DNA of 64,000 bases from Chaetoderma sp. LZ-2023a (Eukaryota; Mollusca; Caudofoveata; Chaetodermatida; Chaetodermatidae). The position numbers and the translations under genes were made by a program. This document shows, piece after piece, positions 53,602 through 64,000 of this stretch (its first letter is position 1; every line of letters begins with the position of its first letter). The stretch lies in the NCBI GenBank assembly GCA_034401795.1, contig CM067360.1:48570133-48634132 (forward strand), written 5' to 3'. Under the pieces are notes generated by a model, which was given only the letters and a program-made list of their open reading frames with translations, made no database searches and was not told the DNA's origin.

Positions 53602-56600
53602 TAGTCCAGTAAAACTACAAATTAACCTAGAACAAATTGCAACAGAATTTATTTCTTTTCTGCGGCATTCATGGGACTGCCAGGTGTCACATATCAAAAG
53701 TCCTCCAAAATCCCTCGATGGGAAAGTGGGTAAATTCGCATATTTAGCTACCGCCATTATCCGAATAATGAAACTTCCCTTACCTGCTTCATTCCGCAAA
53801 TAAACGAAGTAGAAATGTTGTCTAAGCTCTGAATTTCATGGTCACGGAAGACAGTAAGCAAATGGCAATATTGCCTTGAACCACTTGTACAAATTCTCCA
53901 AACCACAGATTAAATATGATTGTATGCACAGGGCCGGGGTAATTTAAAAAAATTATATTTAAAGTAAGTTTAATTTTGTTTTTCGCTTTTAAAATTTTAT
54001 CTAAAATAAATTGCATTTTAATTTTCACTTTTATCTCACAATTTGAATAAATTTCTATACAATTCAATCAGAATATGGACATGGATTTAGATACATGCGT
54101 TATTTGTAACCAGAGCCTAGAAAATGGCTCACAAACTGTTAAGCTTCAAGTTAAAGGCTGTGACGGTATTAACAATGCTAGCAGAGCCCGTGAAAGCGAT
54201 GTCATAGCTGAAGTAGGACAGAGGGTTCATGTAAAATGTCGGCGGGAGTTCATTCATCCCAAGCGGATTGTTTGACAATGATAATAATGTTGCAGGACAT
54301 GAAACGATTGAAAGTTCCCTAAATAAAAGTCTGGTTAAAGTTGGAGAGCTCTATGATGACATTATCAAAAATCCGTATGTAGCTACACGATTGTCCTCGG
54401 AAAATGCATTACATGATGTCAAGGACAAACTAGACTCAGAGAAGGTGGTCATGAAAGATAAGAGGACTGCACGACTCTGGCTTTTGTATATGGAGTTGGT
54501 TGACATTCTGCGCAAATTCATTAAGGCAGAACGAACTGGTGATTGGAACATGCGTTCGTGAGATGCTTCCATATTTTGCAGCCGCTGGGCATAATCTGTA
54601 CGCCAAGTCTGCATATGTATATTTACAAAAGATGTTAGAAATACCTGAAAGTCATCCAGATATACACACCAGCTTCCTCAATGGCCATCATGTCATTCAT
54701 CGAAGTGATAGGTATTGGGCAGGGTTATCTACTGATCTAGTTATTGAGCAGGTCCTTATGAGAAGTGTAAAGTCAAGTGGTGGTCTAACACGAGGTCGTG
54801 GAATGACAGAACTTCAGCGTCTTGTTTGGTTGTTGTCTATGCCCGCATGTGCAGATGTGTGTAATGCAATGCAAGAGCTCTCTGGGGTAAACTGTGATTC
54901 AAGTGAACAACACAAAGATTCCACACAATCTCGAATAAAGGATGATACTTACAAAATTCTCAAAATCCTTAGTGAACTGAATCCATTTGGACCAGACCCT
55001 TCTCTTAGAGGACTTGTTAGTGGATTGTTGTCTGCACATGAATCAGTCAATGTTGACGATGCTAAAGATATTGGAGAATCAATTATTAATTCGATGTGTG
55101 GCCAATGTGTATCAAGCATTTCGTTCCAGAGAAAGAGACAAGCTATTACCTTAGCATCCAAAACATCTCTCAAGATTGATGATGAATGTGTACAAATTGA
55201 TCCACAACTCCTACTTCAAAGACTCAGTTTAATTGCTACAAAAGGATCAAAAGGGAATCCAGCATCTTATTTTGAGTATGAGTTGTGCACTTATCCGCCC
55301 GCACTCTTTGATAATTCATCTCTTCCATGGGAAGCAAATAAGCCGGCACTTGCTGATGCATTGTGGAAATTAATTCAAAATGAAGATGCCGTCCTTCCAG
55401 ATTCTGTCCACTATGTGCTTGATGGAGGAGCTCTATTACACCGTGTTCCATGGCAGCGTGGAGAGACATTTGCAAATGTTTGTCAAAGATATGTAAAATA
55501 TTGCATAAGCAAATATGGAAAGGCTACAGTAGTTTTTGATGGTTATGACCAAGGCCCAGACATAAAAGATGTAACACATAAGAGGCGAACTCGTGGATCA
55601 GGCGCAACTGTTGTACTGACTCCGCAAACAGTTGTAACTCTGAGTAAGCCTGATTTTCTTAGTAACAAGCAGAACAAACATCGGTTCATATCAATCTTAA
55701 GTTAATCTCTCGAACAGGCTGGATGCTTAACGATAAAGGCAAGCGGTGATGCCGATGTCTTAATTACGCAAACGGCTATCTTGGCTTCAAAGTCAACAAA
55801 TACTGCTCTTGTTGGAGACGATACCGACCTACTGGTGTTGCTTCTATACCATACTGATATGAATGGCTGTCAGCTATTTTTCAGACCAGAGCCAAAGCAA
55901 AATGCAAAGAAACCCCGACAGTGGAATATCAAAATGGCAAAGGAAAAACTCGGGTTCTGTTTGTGCTCACAGCTGTTATTTATCCATGCTATCCTTGGCT
56001 GTGACTCAACATCTAGGCTTTATGGAATTGGAAAATATGCATCCCTTAGCAAAATCCAGTGCTGCAAAGAACTCTCTCAAATTGCTGAAGTGTTTACAAT
56101 GAGTATTGCGAATAAAGATGACGTGATAAAAGCAGGTGAGAAGGCAATGCTTATTCTATACAATGGCACTTCAATGGATAGTCTAGTTGCTTTGCGGTAC
56201 AAGCGATTCAGGGAGAAGGTTGCAAAAGTTCCAAGTATGTTGAAGCACGAGATTTACCACCAACATCCGCATCCGCAAAGTTTCACAGTCTTCGCGTGTA
56301 CTACCAAATTCAAGTTTGGAGAGGAGATGCTGGAGATATGGATCCAACAGAATGGGGCTGGAAAGTTCTCAACCACCAAATGCTGCCTGTTAGGACTGAC
56401 ATGCTGGCAGCACCTGACGATTTACTGTATTCATTTAGATGCAGCTGCAAAACTGGCTGTGAATCAAAGAGATGCACCTGTAGAAAACATGGGCTCAGCT
56501 GCACATCCGCCTGCGAAGACTGTAAGGGTCTCAGCGAATTCAATAACGCTCATTGAGGAAGATGACTTGGATAATTGATGCAAGATGAAATTAGTAGAAA

Positions 56601-57035
56601 CCAGGTACCTATGCCATACTATTTCATCTTAGCTTAGCTTAGAAACACACAATACCGTGACATAATAAAATATAATATGTATTGTATCAATATCAATGAT
56701 GGTATTAGGTAAATTCATGCAAGTGGCATAACACAATACCTTTAATTTGTGGAGAATATGTCAATCGTATTCATTTATTACTAAAAAAGTCCAAAAATAC
56801 CCAGTCACACATATATTACATAGCGGTTTTAAAGAAATAAAGAAAAATGGATTTTTCAGGTGAAATGCCCCAAATCTGGTAATAATTATGCAAATTTTAC
56901 CCTTTCCCCTATTGGAATTTTGGAGGACTTTTGATATGTTGTACATGATGACCCCCTATACACTGGGCGAGGTAAAAAAATTCTGTTGCAATTTGTTCCG
57001 GGTTAAAATATTTTTGGCCTAGATTGACTGGACTA
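53602..57035 (+). mobile_element. Candidate TIR DNA transposon carrying a PIN/FEN-like nuclease gene
   Basis: Outer ends TAGTCCAGT (53602) and ACTGGACTA (57027-57035) are inverted. Within each about 145-base end are two perfect inverted blocks: GAACAAATTGCAACAGAATT (53631 on; partner near 56980-57000) and TCAAAAGTCCTCCAAAAT (53693 on; partner near 56918-56935). Between them is a single plus-strand gene. TA adjoins both ends, so the duplication may be TA, but a longer one cannot be excluded. Confidence 0.7.
54075..56556 (+). pseudogene. PIN/FEN-like nuclease-family protein with N-terminal zinc cluster and Cys-rich tail, broken
   Basis: Fragments in order: CVICNQSLENG (zinc-binding-like, 54095), a helical middle (SDRYWAGLSTDLVIEQVLMR, 54708), then VLDGGALLHRVPWQRG (55416), VVFDGYDQGPD (55531), GDADVLI (55745), VGDDTDLLVLL (55811) and ILGCDSTSRLYGIGK (about 55990). 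The spaced acidic blocks resemble the metal-binding carboxylates of PIN/FEN nucleases (inference). The tail CSCKTGCESKRCTCRKHGLSC is a tesmin-like Cys-rich repeat, in another frame (56296-56556). Lesions: frameshifts near 54265, 54540 and 56300, a TAA at 55703. I recall many unannotated invertebrate homologues, some multi-copy, with no accepted function. Confidence 0.72.
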
Positions 57036-57290
57036 AAACTCTACCCTTTATCCTTAGCATATGAGAGACGAGGTGTGTGCGTTCGTGCAAGTGTGCAACC
57101 CATGCAGTCTTCACTGGACTATAGGCTACGTTAGTATAGCAATATGATTTTATGTTGTCCTTTTAATGTAATGCGAGCCACACTGTAATTTAAATTTAAT
57201 TCAGACCATGATTGTACTTCAGGTATGATTATTTATTAACCTCGACCCAATTCGTAAAGGGAAAGATTGTATCGTGATGGTGTGTGTTTA
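57036..57290. other. Unassigned noncoding sequence
   Basis: Continuation of the presumptive intron beyond the transposon; nothing recognised. Confidence 0.3.
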
Positions 57291-57316
57291 TGTGCGTGCG
57301 TGCGTGCGTGCGTTCG

Positions 57317-57351
<35 letters not shown>

Positions 57352-57376
57352 CTGCGTGCGTGCGTGCGTGCGTGTC
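57290..57376. repeat. (GTGC)n tetranucleotide repeat
   Basis: About 20 units with GTTC and CCTG variants. Confidence 0.93.
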
Positions 57377-57720
57377 TGTATCTCAAAAGCTACTGATCCG
57401 ATCTGGTTAAAATCTTAACACAAAGATGTAACTTGTGGTGCAAGATGATTTCCAAACATGGGCCTTGATAAGAAAACCTGGATCGACATCAGAAAAAATT
57501 CTGGATCTGTGGATGTCTTCGAACCTACTGGTCTGACTTTATTTTGGATGAATTTTAACACAGGAAAGGGTGTGACCATAGACTACTATTCCACAAGTTG
57601 GGCTTGATCCAAGAAAAATTGACCCAAACAAACCTAGAAATTCCGGACAAATTTGGCCAGGCCAAAAACCTTTTAAAGTGTGACAAAAACGGGAGGCGAG
57701 GGTCTGTAATCTCTGATTGC
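57377..57720. repeat. Microsatellite-linked repeat family, copy 3
   Basis: CTGATCCGATCTGGTTAAAA and TTTTAACACAGGAAAGGGTG match 19316 and 20960; here the block abuts the GTGC tract directly. Confidence 0.6.
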
Positions 57721-57764
57721 TTTTGTTTTATCATATTATAGCTTATTGACAAAATAGTTTGCAA

Positions 57765-59850
57765 TATTTATTAATCGGAAAGGAATGATTACTCACAAAT
57801 GTACATATTATAATAGAGGATAAAACACTTTATTCACAAGATTTCCGTCCCAAGTGTATGCATAGAAATATGTAATTAGTGTGCTCAGAATGCTAGCTTT
57901 AGACAGATGCAACTTAGTTAAAGATAGCAATATGCGAGATTCATAAGTGCCATCTGGAGTACCATTACAAATTATGCTTGAAAGATGGAGATCGGTATTC
58001 CTCTCCCTGTAGCTTCATAATACTCAGATCGGGCCATTACCCGAGACTTCAACCAATGTTCTTTCCTCGTTTGATTTCTTCTGGAGAAAAAATCCGAAGC
58101 GAGCTCCACCTGTGACTCAGCGAGACAATCGTGAGGACTGTGCAATAAGTTTGGCGTGTAAGCTCCCACAGTAGCATTTGGATGAATCCTTTCTATTGGC
58201 GAAAATAGTGCGTTTCGCTAACTCCCGTTGCGACACTATTTAGATGTCGTCTAGCAATCAGCAATAACATGTGTAACTCCCAGAGCATATATGGTTGAAT
58301 TCTGCCACAATATTTCAGAGGAGATAGACAGGCGTAGAGGTAGACAAATAGATGGATGGACGGACAGAGAGATTGATGTAGACGATTGCAATATCCCTGT
58401 AACAATCGACGAGTGGCAACGATATACTATCAATTGTTTCATTCTCACGTCCGTGCTTGTTCCGCCTACTATCGTGGCTCGTGTCAATATGGCAAGATCG
58501 TGTTGTACTGGTATCATGTGTGGTCAGATTTATTATCCAATGCCATTGTCTGACATGGATTAGTTATGTCATGTTTATCAGAGTGTCGCTAGCATTATGA
58601 ATATTTCCGGAATGTCATGCCTGGAATAGACAGTATAATATCTATAATCACTCACCAGACAAAGTCACCACTGTCTCTTACAGATAAGCTAAATGTAAAT
58701 GGCCATATAATGCTCATTTTATATGCAAGTGATGGAATGCCGTAATGGAAATGGTATGTGCCAAGACATGGCCCAAAACGGCATCATCCATTTACTGACC
58801 GTTCATCAATTCTCTGTCGGTTCGGTTTTCTAAATGCGTATGATCAATTGAATGGTTGGAGAATGAATGGATGATTCAGTGCGAGATTTGCTCAGAATAC
58901 ATCTTGGCAGTCAGAGACGGATGTCAATTGAGAAAGACAAATTTACTCAGTAGAAATGTGCTTTGAAATTAAATTATCGTCTATTCCCAAAAGGATCATT
59001 CTAAATAGCTGATGGATATCATTGAATAAACTGACTGTAACATGCGGGGATACGATCCTAAAAATAGTATGCTCTGGTTGTTCTCTATAAGGAAAACTGT
59101 CTTTGCAAATTGTGTTCACGGAATTGGCGAGTGAGTATGAGTGTGGGTGGGTTCGTGGGTGGGCGTCTTGGTGGGTGGTTGGGTGGGTAGGTGGGTGAGG
59201 GGTGGATGGGTGGGTGACGGGGAGGGTGTGGGGTGTGGGACCAAAATAATTTTGTTTATTGGTTCAAATCAAGGCAGACCACTGCTAAACAGCGGCCAGA
59301 CAGATTATATATATGGCTTAGCATATTTTTAATATCTTGACGTTTATATGGAACGATCCCAACATCATTGAATCCGAGCCATCGTTACTGATAGACAAAC
59401 AACATTCGGCTTAATTCAATATGCTTATTTATAATAAGAGAACCGGGCTAATGTGTCGCTGCCTCGAGTGGTCCTGGAAATGCCAAAGCAGCACTCGCCT
59501 TAACATAAATAATGGAACGAGGCGAGATGTATGTAGTCGTGTTATTGTACTCCTCTGTCGCTACAGTAGCATTTCCTGACTGAGTTCCTACAGCCTCCTG
59601 GCTCAAGGACATCTTGAAACAAAGTTGCTTTTGGTAGTGACAGCTCTCAACAAAGCCGTTTTCGAAATAGATAACACATGCGCATAGCTATTACCTAGAG
59701 CTTATGGCAAAGATTTGATAGCGGCATCATGTACAATGTATATATTAGTTAGTCAGCCAATCTACCTAACCTTGCACTTGTAATCACTGCTTCTGCCCTT
59801 TCTTGTGTAAGACCTCTACAAGCAACTGTATGTTATACTGTTTATTAAAT
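57765..59850. repeat. 1.6-2.1 kb interspersed repeat, copy B (longest)
   Basis: Colinear with copy A (37185-38790) and, in its last part, copy C (62116-62890). A G-rich tract 59125-59245 is inserted after CACGGAATTGGCGAG, absent in A. It ends near TTGTGTAAGACCTCTACAAG. Confidence 0.78.
59125..59245 (+). repeat. G-rich (GGGTG)n tract, possible G-quadruplex
   Basis: GGTGGGTGGTTGGGTGGGTA and neighbours contain more than four G3 runs on the plus strand. Confidence 0.75.
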
Positions 59851-60015
59851 ACTAAAGACATACAATTCGTACAACAATGCATAGTCAGTTTTCAAATATG
59901 CGTTCCTGACGTACTTATCTACGTCATTCATGACGTCATAATAACGCCATTTATTATTATGTCATTCTACACGTAACGTAGTGGATGACGCCATATGATG
60001 GATTGATAAAGTGGA
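59836..60015 (-). repeat. Palindrome-cored element, copy 11 (reverse, left part)
   Basis: TTATTAAATACTAAAGACAT and ACAATTCGTACAAC, then TGACGTCATAATAACG and GTGGAAGGGTCC as terminus; the hairpin is missing. Confidence 0.65.
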
Positions 60016-60324
60016 AGGGTCCATTAGGAGTAACTGCTGAGGAATCTGATCTGAACCAAGCAATCAGTCACACAGCGCGCACTCCGCTTTATGGATAGCG
60101 TTGGACTGACCTGCATGTACACATTCTAAGCGTCTATCAAATTAAAGCACACTAACAGTTGACCTCACCCCATGGACAACCTTCCATCTAAGTTTGGTGA
60201 AGAGCTGTTCCGTACGGTAGAACTTGTGTTATCGAATTTTCTCCCCTTCGATAACATGGACTTTGATCCCAACGCCGAGACATTTCTTCGCAACACCAAG
60301 GCGACGAATGGCAACAGCTATAGC

Positions 60325-60420
60325 ATTCGGTGATCGATCAATCCCAACATGGCGAAGTGTGGGTGGAGCTTAGCTAGAGGTGGGCGGGGCATACATAACA
60401 CCAGAAAGGTTCATTAGACG
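60325..60420 (+). repeat. Palindrome-cored element, copy 12 (right end only)
   Basis: GTGATCGATCAATCCCAACA, GTGTGGGTGGAGCTTAGCTA, GGTGGGCGGGGC and CAGAAAGGTTC. Confidence 0.65.
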
Positions 60421-61195
60421 ATTGCTGTGATTAATGGAAATATAAACAGATTAAATACAAATGCGCTACCACTAATACGATTGACTAAACAACTGATTAC
60501 AGATATAGTAAACACATTATGCAGTATACACAACGGAATCTATTGTCTTTCAACACACCATGGCAGTTAACTGTCGCTCGCCTTATCGGTGGATATGATG
60601 AGCAACAAGCAGCGTGAATGTGCATAGATTTCAATATCCTGACCCATCGGCAGGCGCATGCCCATGAAACCAATCACTACACGAGGCCCATGACTCTGCG
60701 CTGATTGCGCTGATTGCGCGTAAGAGACCAGAAATTCGAAGCTGATTAAGATAAGCATGCAGAATTGTCCGAGAAGTTGATTCAATTACCTTGATTTCAC
60801 AGACCTCTATCAATTTATCATAACGCTAACTTCGTTTATTAATTGGATTTATTTAAAGCGTCCGTTACCAAAGCACATCTTCAGCGCGAGTTGAAAACAA
60901 AGAAAGAAAATCTCAGAGTATTATCTCTATTGGTGCATGGATTCATTGAGACTTAAGAGGAGGCTTTATAAAAGATTTTCGTTATATCTGTGTCAAACTG
61001 TAGACTTTTGTAGGTCTATTACATGTCTGACGCCATTGCTATGACCAACGTTGACGAGTTATACTCGGTACGTTTCTCAGCGAGATTCTCCACAGTGTCA
61101 GCCTTTGCTTAGTCATAAAAGTTTGACAAATATGCAGTCGCACGTGATTGATGCGGGATATCTTCACTGAATGTCTTCTAATTATGTCGCCGTGT
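60421..61195. other. Unassigned noncoding sequence
   Basis: No gene recognised. Confidence 0.3.
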
Positions 61196-61600
<405 letters not shown>

Positions 61601-61719
61601 CATCGCTCCATTCCTCTATGACCGATCTCTTTCACACACTGCGGCCTACTGACATCAGCGGTTGCCAGTTTAATAACCTCTCAAAGACGGCATCATCCAT
61701 TAACTGACTGTTCATCAAT

Positions 61720-62115
61720 GGACCTTTTCCATGTTTATCCATCGATCATCTGACGTTATATGCCGTCATATTTAACTAAGTGACGTGTATGATGACGTCA
61801 TAATCATTGCGTCATGAATTTTTCGATATAGTCCGTCTTTAACGCTTAATAGTCCGACACGTTGTACGAATTGAATGTCTTTACTATTTAATCAACATTC
61901 TGTCGAATATTTTGAAACTAATTTGACTTGGCGCGGTTGCATAGGCAGCAACCGCACCCCGTCAAATTAGTTTCAAAATATTCAGCAGCTTACATGTATA
62001 GTTTTCTGGAAATTTATGATCAGGGAGTTCAGAGATCGATCAATCCCAGCGTGGACGAGGTGTGGGTGAAGCTTAGACAGAGATGGGAGTGGCATGTCTA
62101 AAACAGGAAAGGTTG
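61720..62115 (+). repeat. Palindrome-cored element, copy 13 (forward, full length, 396 bp)
   Basis: Starts GGACCTTTTCCATG and ends AAACAGGAAAGGTT, short inverted termini. Inside: TGACGTCATAATCATTG, GTCCGTCTTTAACGCTTAAT, GTTGTACGAATTG, hairpin of TTTTGAAACTAATTTGACTT and its inverted partner (61906-61986), then GAGGTGTGGGTGAAG and the terminus. This copy is the best template for the family. Confidence 0.85.
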
Positions 62116-62461
62116 TTTTTTCCATTTTCTGTGGGTTCGGTTTTCTAAATGCTTATGAGCAATTGAATGGTTGGAAGGAATATCTGCACGTAGGATTCAG
62201 TGCGAAATTTGCTATGCATACACAATGGCAGTCAGAGACAGATGTTAATTGGGAAAGATAAATTTGCTCAGCAGAAATGTGCTTTGAAATTAAATTATCG
62301 TCTATTCCCAAAATGGTCGTTTTAAATAATTGATGGATATCATTGAATAAACTGACGGTAACATGCGGTGAGACGATTCTAAAAATACTATTCTCCTGTC
62401 GTTCTCTATAAGGAAGGCTGTTTATACATGTTTTGGCCACGGAATTGACGAGTTAGTATGA

Positions 62462-62525
62462 GGTGGGTGCATGGGTGGGTGGTTGGTGGGTGGGTGGGTG
62501 AGTGGGTGGCTGTGAGGGTGTGTTG
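62462..62525 (+). repeat. G-rich (GGGTG)n tract in copy C
   Basis: GGTGGGTGGTTGGTGGGTGG; same location as in copy B. Confidence 0.7.
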
Positions 62526-62890
62526 ATTACCAAAACAGCACTCGTCTTAACATAAATAATGGAACGAGGCGAGATTTATGTAGTCGTGTTATTGTACGCC
62601 GCTGCATCCGTCGCTACAGTAGAATTTCCTGATTGAGTTCTTACAGCATCCTGGCTCGAGGACATCTTAAGAACAAAGTTGCTTTTGACAGTGACAGCTC
62701 TCATCAGCGCCGTTTTCAAAATAGATGGCACATGCGCGTAGCTATTACCCAGAGATTAGGCAAAGATTTGATAGCGACGTCGTGTGTGCTTTATATATTA
62801 GTTAGCCCGCCAATATTGCTAACCTTGCACTTGAAATCTCTGCGTCTGCCTTTTCTTGTGTAAGACTTTTCCAAGCAAATGTATGTCACG

Positions 62891-64000
62891 AAGTGTCATC
62901 CAGATCATTACGCAGATGAAGGGTTGACTGAAGAATCTTTAACAGAATGCTAGATTCTCCAGTGAAGGAAATCAATAAATCATGAGTATTAATCATTACA
63001 TTTGTCTTACCACCATCATCGCAGCTTGCTTCGCTTTGCAAAACCTTGGTTAAAATAAATTGTGATTTGGATAACTATGTAGTGAAGCATTTGCATCGAG
63101 GATGTTGTTCGCGTATTTAAATAGCTGCCTGGCAAGGATCCGGATAACGCAGATTACTGACTCAATTCCGGGTCAATATGTCCCGCTATTGTCTCAGTAC
63201 CTGACCATTAACCTTCGTTATTAGGAGAGGACGCTTTTCTTCGTACAATTACAGATATCGTTCCCTTTTCTCACCCTTCCCATACACACAGGCCAGTGCT
63301 AAACCATCAACTAAATCATTGTATAGCTTTATGATGTTAGGAATCGCTTTTAGCAATGCAAACCTTGAGCTACAATCTTGGGGATAAAATCGTTTATTAG
63401 ATCTGTAGAATAAAGACGCTTACCGTCTTCATATACACCCACGATAAAATAAATGCCTCGTTTGATGGCATGTTCTCGCCTAATCCTTTGCTGGATAAAA
63501 GCATGAATTAAACCTTTTTAACGTTTGAAAATGTCAATGGCACACTTTCAAGGAAAGCAATTGGATATTTTGAAATTTATTTGACTGGAACCTAGCAACC
63601 GCACTCACTCAATGATTTTTTCAATAGTTAACAAATTAGCGCGGGCCATAATTGGTTTCCAGTTGTGGCATGACCAAAGAAGTATAAATGGCGCAATGAG
63701 TGCGATATTAGAAATTAAGTCAGTAAATTAGGAATCACTACCAGTAGCCATCATATTGATGGCCTATGTAACTGATTTGCATATATGTGCATCGTAGTTA
63801 TAAGATTGCTAAATATAAGGTACATATGAATAAAACCAGGATTGGCTCCAGATGTGACTGCTTATGTTTTATGTGACCAGCAGAGCAATTTGTATTCCAG
63901 GAATTACATCATTTGTAATGTAACCTTGCACGCCAAGCTGTTCTCGTTGCCTCGTCTTGTTGGTTGTAATAATTACTGAATTGGTTGGGCATTTATGGTA
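62891..64000. other. Unassigned noncoding sequence with a hairpin relic
   Basis: TTGGATATTTTGAAATTTAT near 63560 is a decayed arm of the palindrome-cored element; nothing else is recognised up to the window end. Confidence 0.35.

Larger units (their letters stand above)
61690..62890. repeat. 1.6-2.1 kb interspersed repeat, copy C, split by an inserted element
   Basis: ACGGCATCATCCATTAACTG (61688) matches B at 58779. The match resumes at about 62128 (CTGTGGGTTCGGTTTTCTAA) after the 396-bp palindrome-cored element. A G-rich tract (62462-62525) occupies the same site as in B. It ends near TGTAAGACTTTTCCAAGCAA. Confidence 0.78.

Overview
This is animal nuclear DNA with almost no host coding sequence. 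It is a graveyard of nested transposable elements, microsatellites and minisatellites, broken by one run of N (31633-32132, a scaffold gap). There are no operons, bacterial signals or rRNA. A Polinton/Maverick, a Ty3/Gypsy element, RNase H-bearing LINE debris, tRNA-like SINEs, short foldback elements and CREB-like/TATA promoters fit a marine invertebrate. Some short repeats (GAGGAGATA...GGATGGATGG...GCAATATCCC) resemble ones I associate with molluscs and other lophotrochozoans, but the species cannot be named from sequence alone.

Layout. 1 to about 14.98 kb: a decayed Polinton/Maverick. It carries protein-primed family B DNA polymerase (dead, motif C Asp replaced by Tyr), an uninterrupted retroviral-type integrase, an FtsK/HerA packaging-type ATPase (broken), and about a dozen small genes on both strands, some intact, many encoding hydrophobic or acidic proteins. 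Many of these genes share a short TTTAAG/TATATA motif just upstream of the start codon, and some divergent gene pairs share one palindromic box. 15.0-15.5 kb: a 5'-truncated LINE with a 13-bp target-site duplication. 15.7-18.3 kb: two large minisatellites (about 21 bp and 31 bp units) on either side of a palindrome-cored interspersed repeat; the first array appears to have grown out of that repeat.

18.3-41 kb: noncoding repeats, including many copies of a roughly 390-bp element (termini GGACCTTTCCA, central hairpin), TTAA-flanked foldback MITEs, a tRNA-like SINE pair and microsatellites. 41.6-48 kb: a dead Ty3/Gypsy element. 48-51.2 kb: AC-rich sequence, a CRE/TATA promoter and an uninterrupted Ser/Thr/Ala-rich ORF. 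53.2 kb: a probable first exon (signal peptide plus LRR N-terminal cap, with a splice donor) of a host leucine-rich-repeat protein. 53.6-57.0 kb: a candidate DNA transposon with roughly 145-bp imperfect inverted ends and a PIN/FEN-like nuclease-family gene with a Cys-rich tail, lying in that exon's presumptive intron. 57-64 kb: microsatellites and two further copies of a 1.6-2.1 kb repeat first seen at 37.2-38.8 kb.

How the parts relate. In the Polinton, polymerase and integrase would serve replication and integration; the ATPase and unassigned genes would be virion functions. The insertion order can be read from nesting: the 346-bp TTAA element entered a copy of the 390-bp element, and another copy of the 390-bp element entered a copy of the 1.6-2.1 kb repeat. 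The best candidate for an undescribed system is the TIR-bounded PIN-nuclease element; second is the common start-codon-proximal promoter motif of the Polinton.
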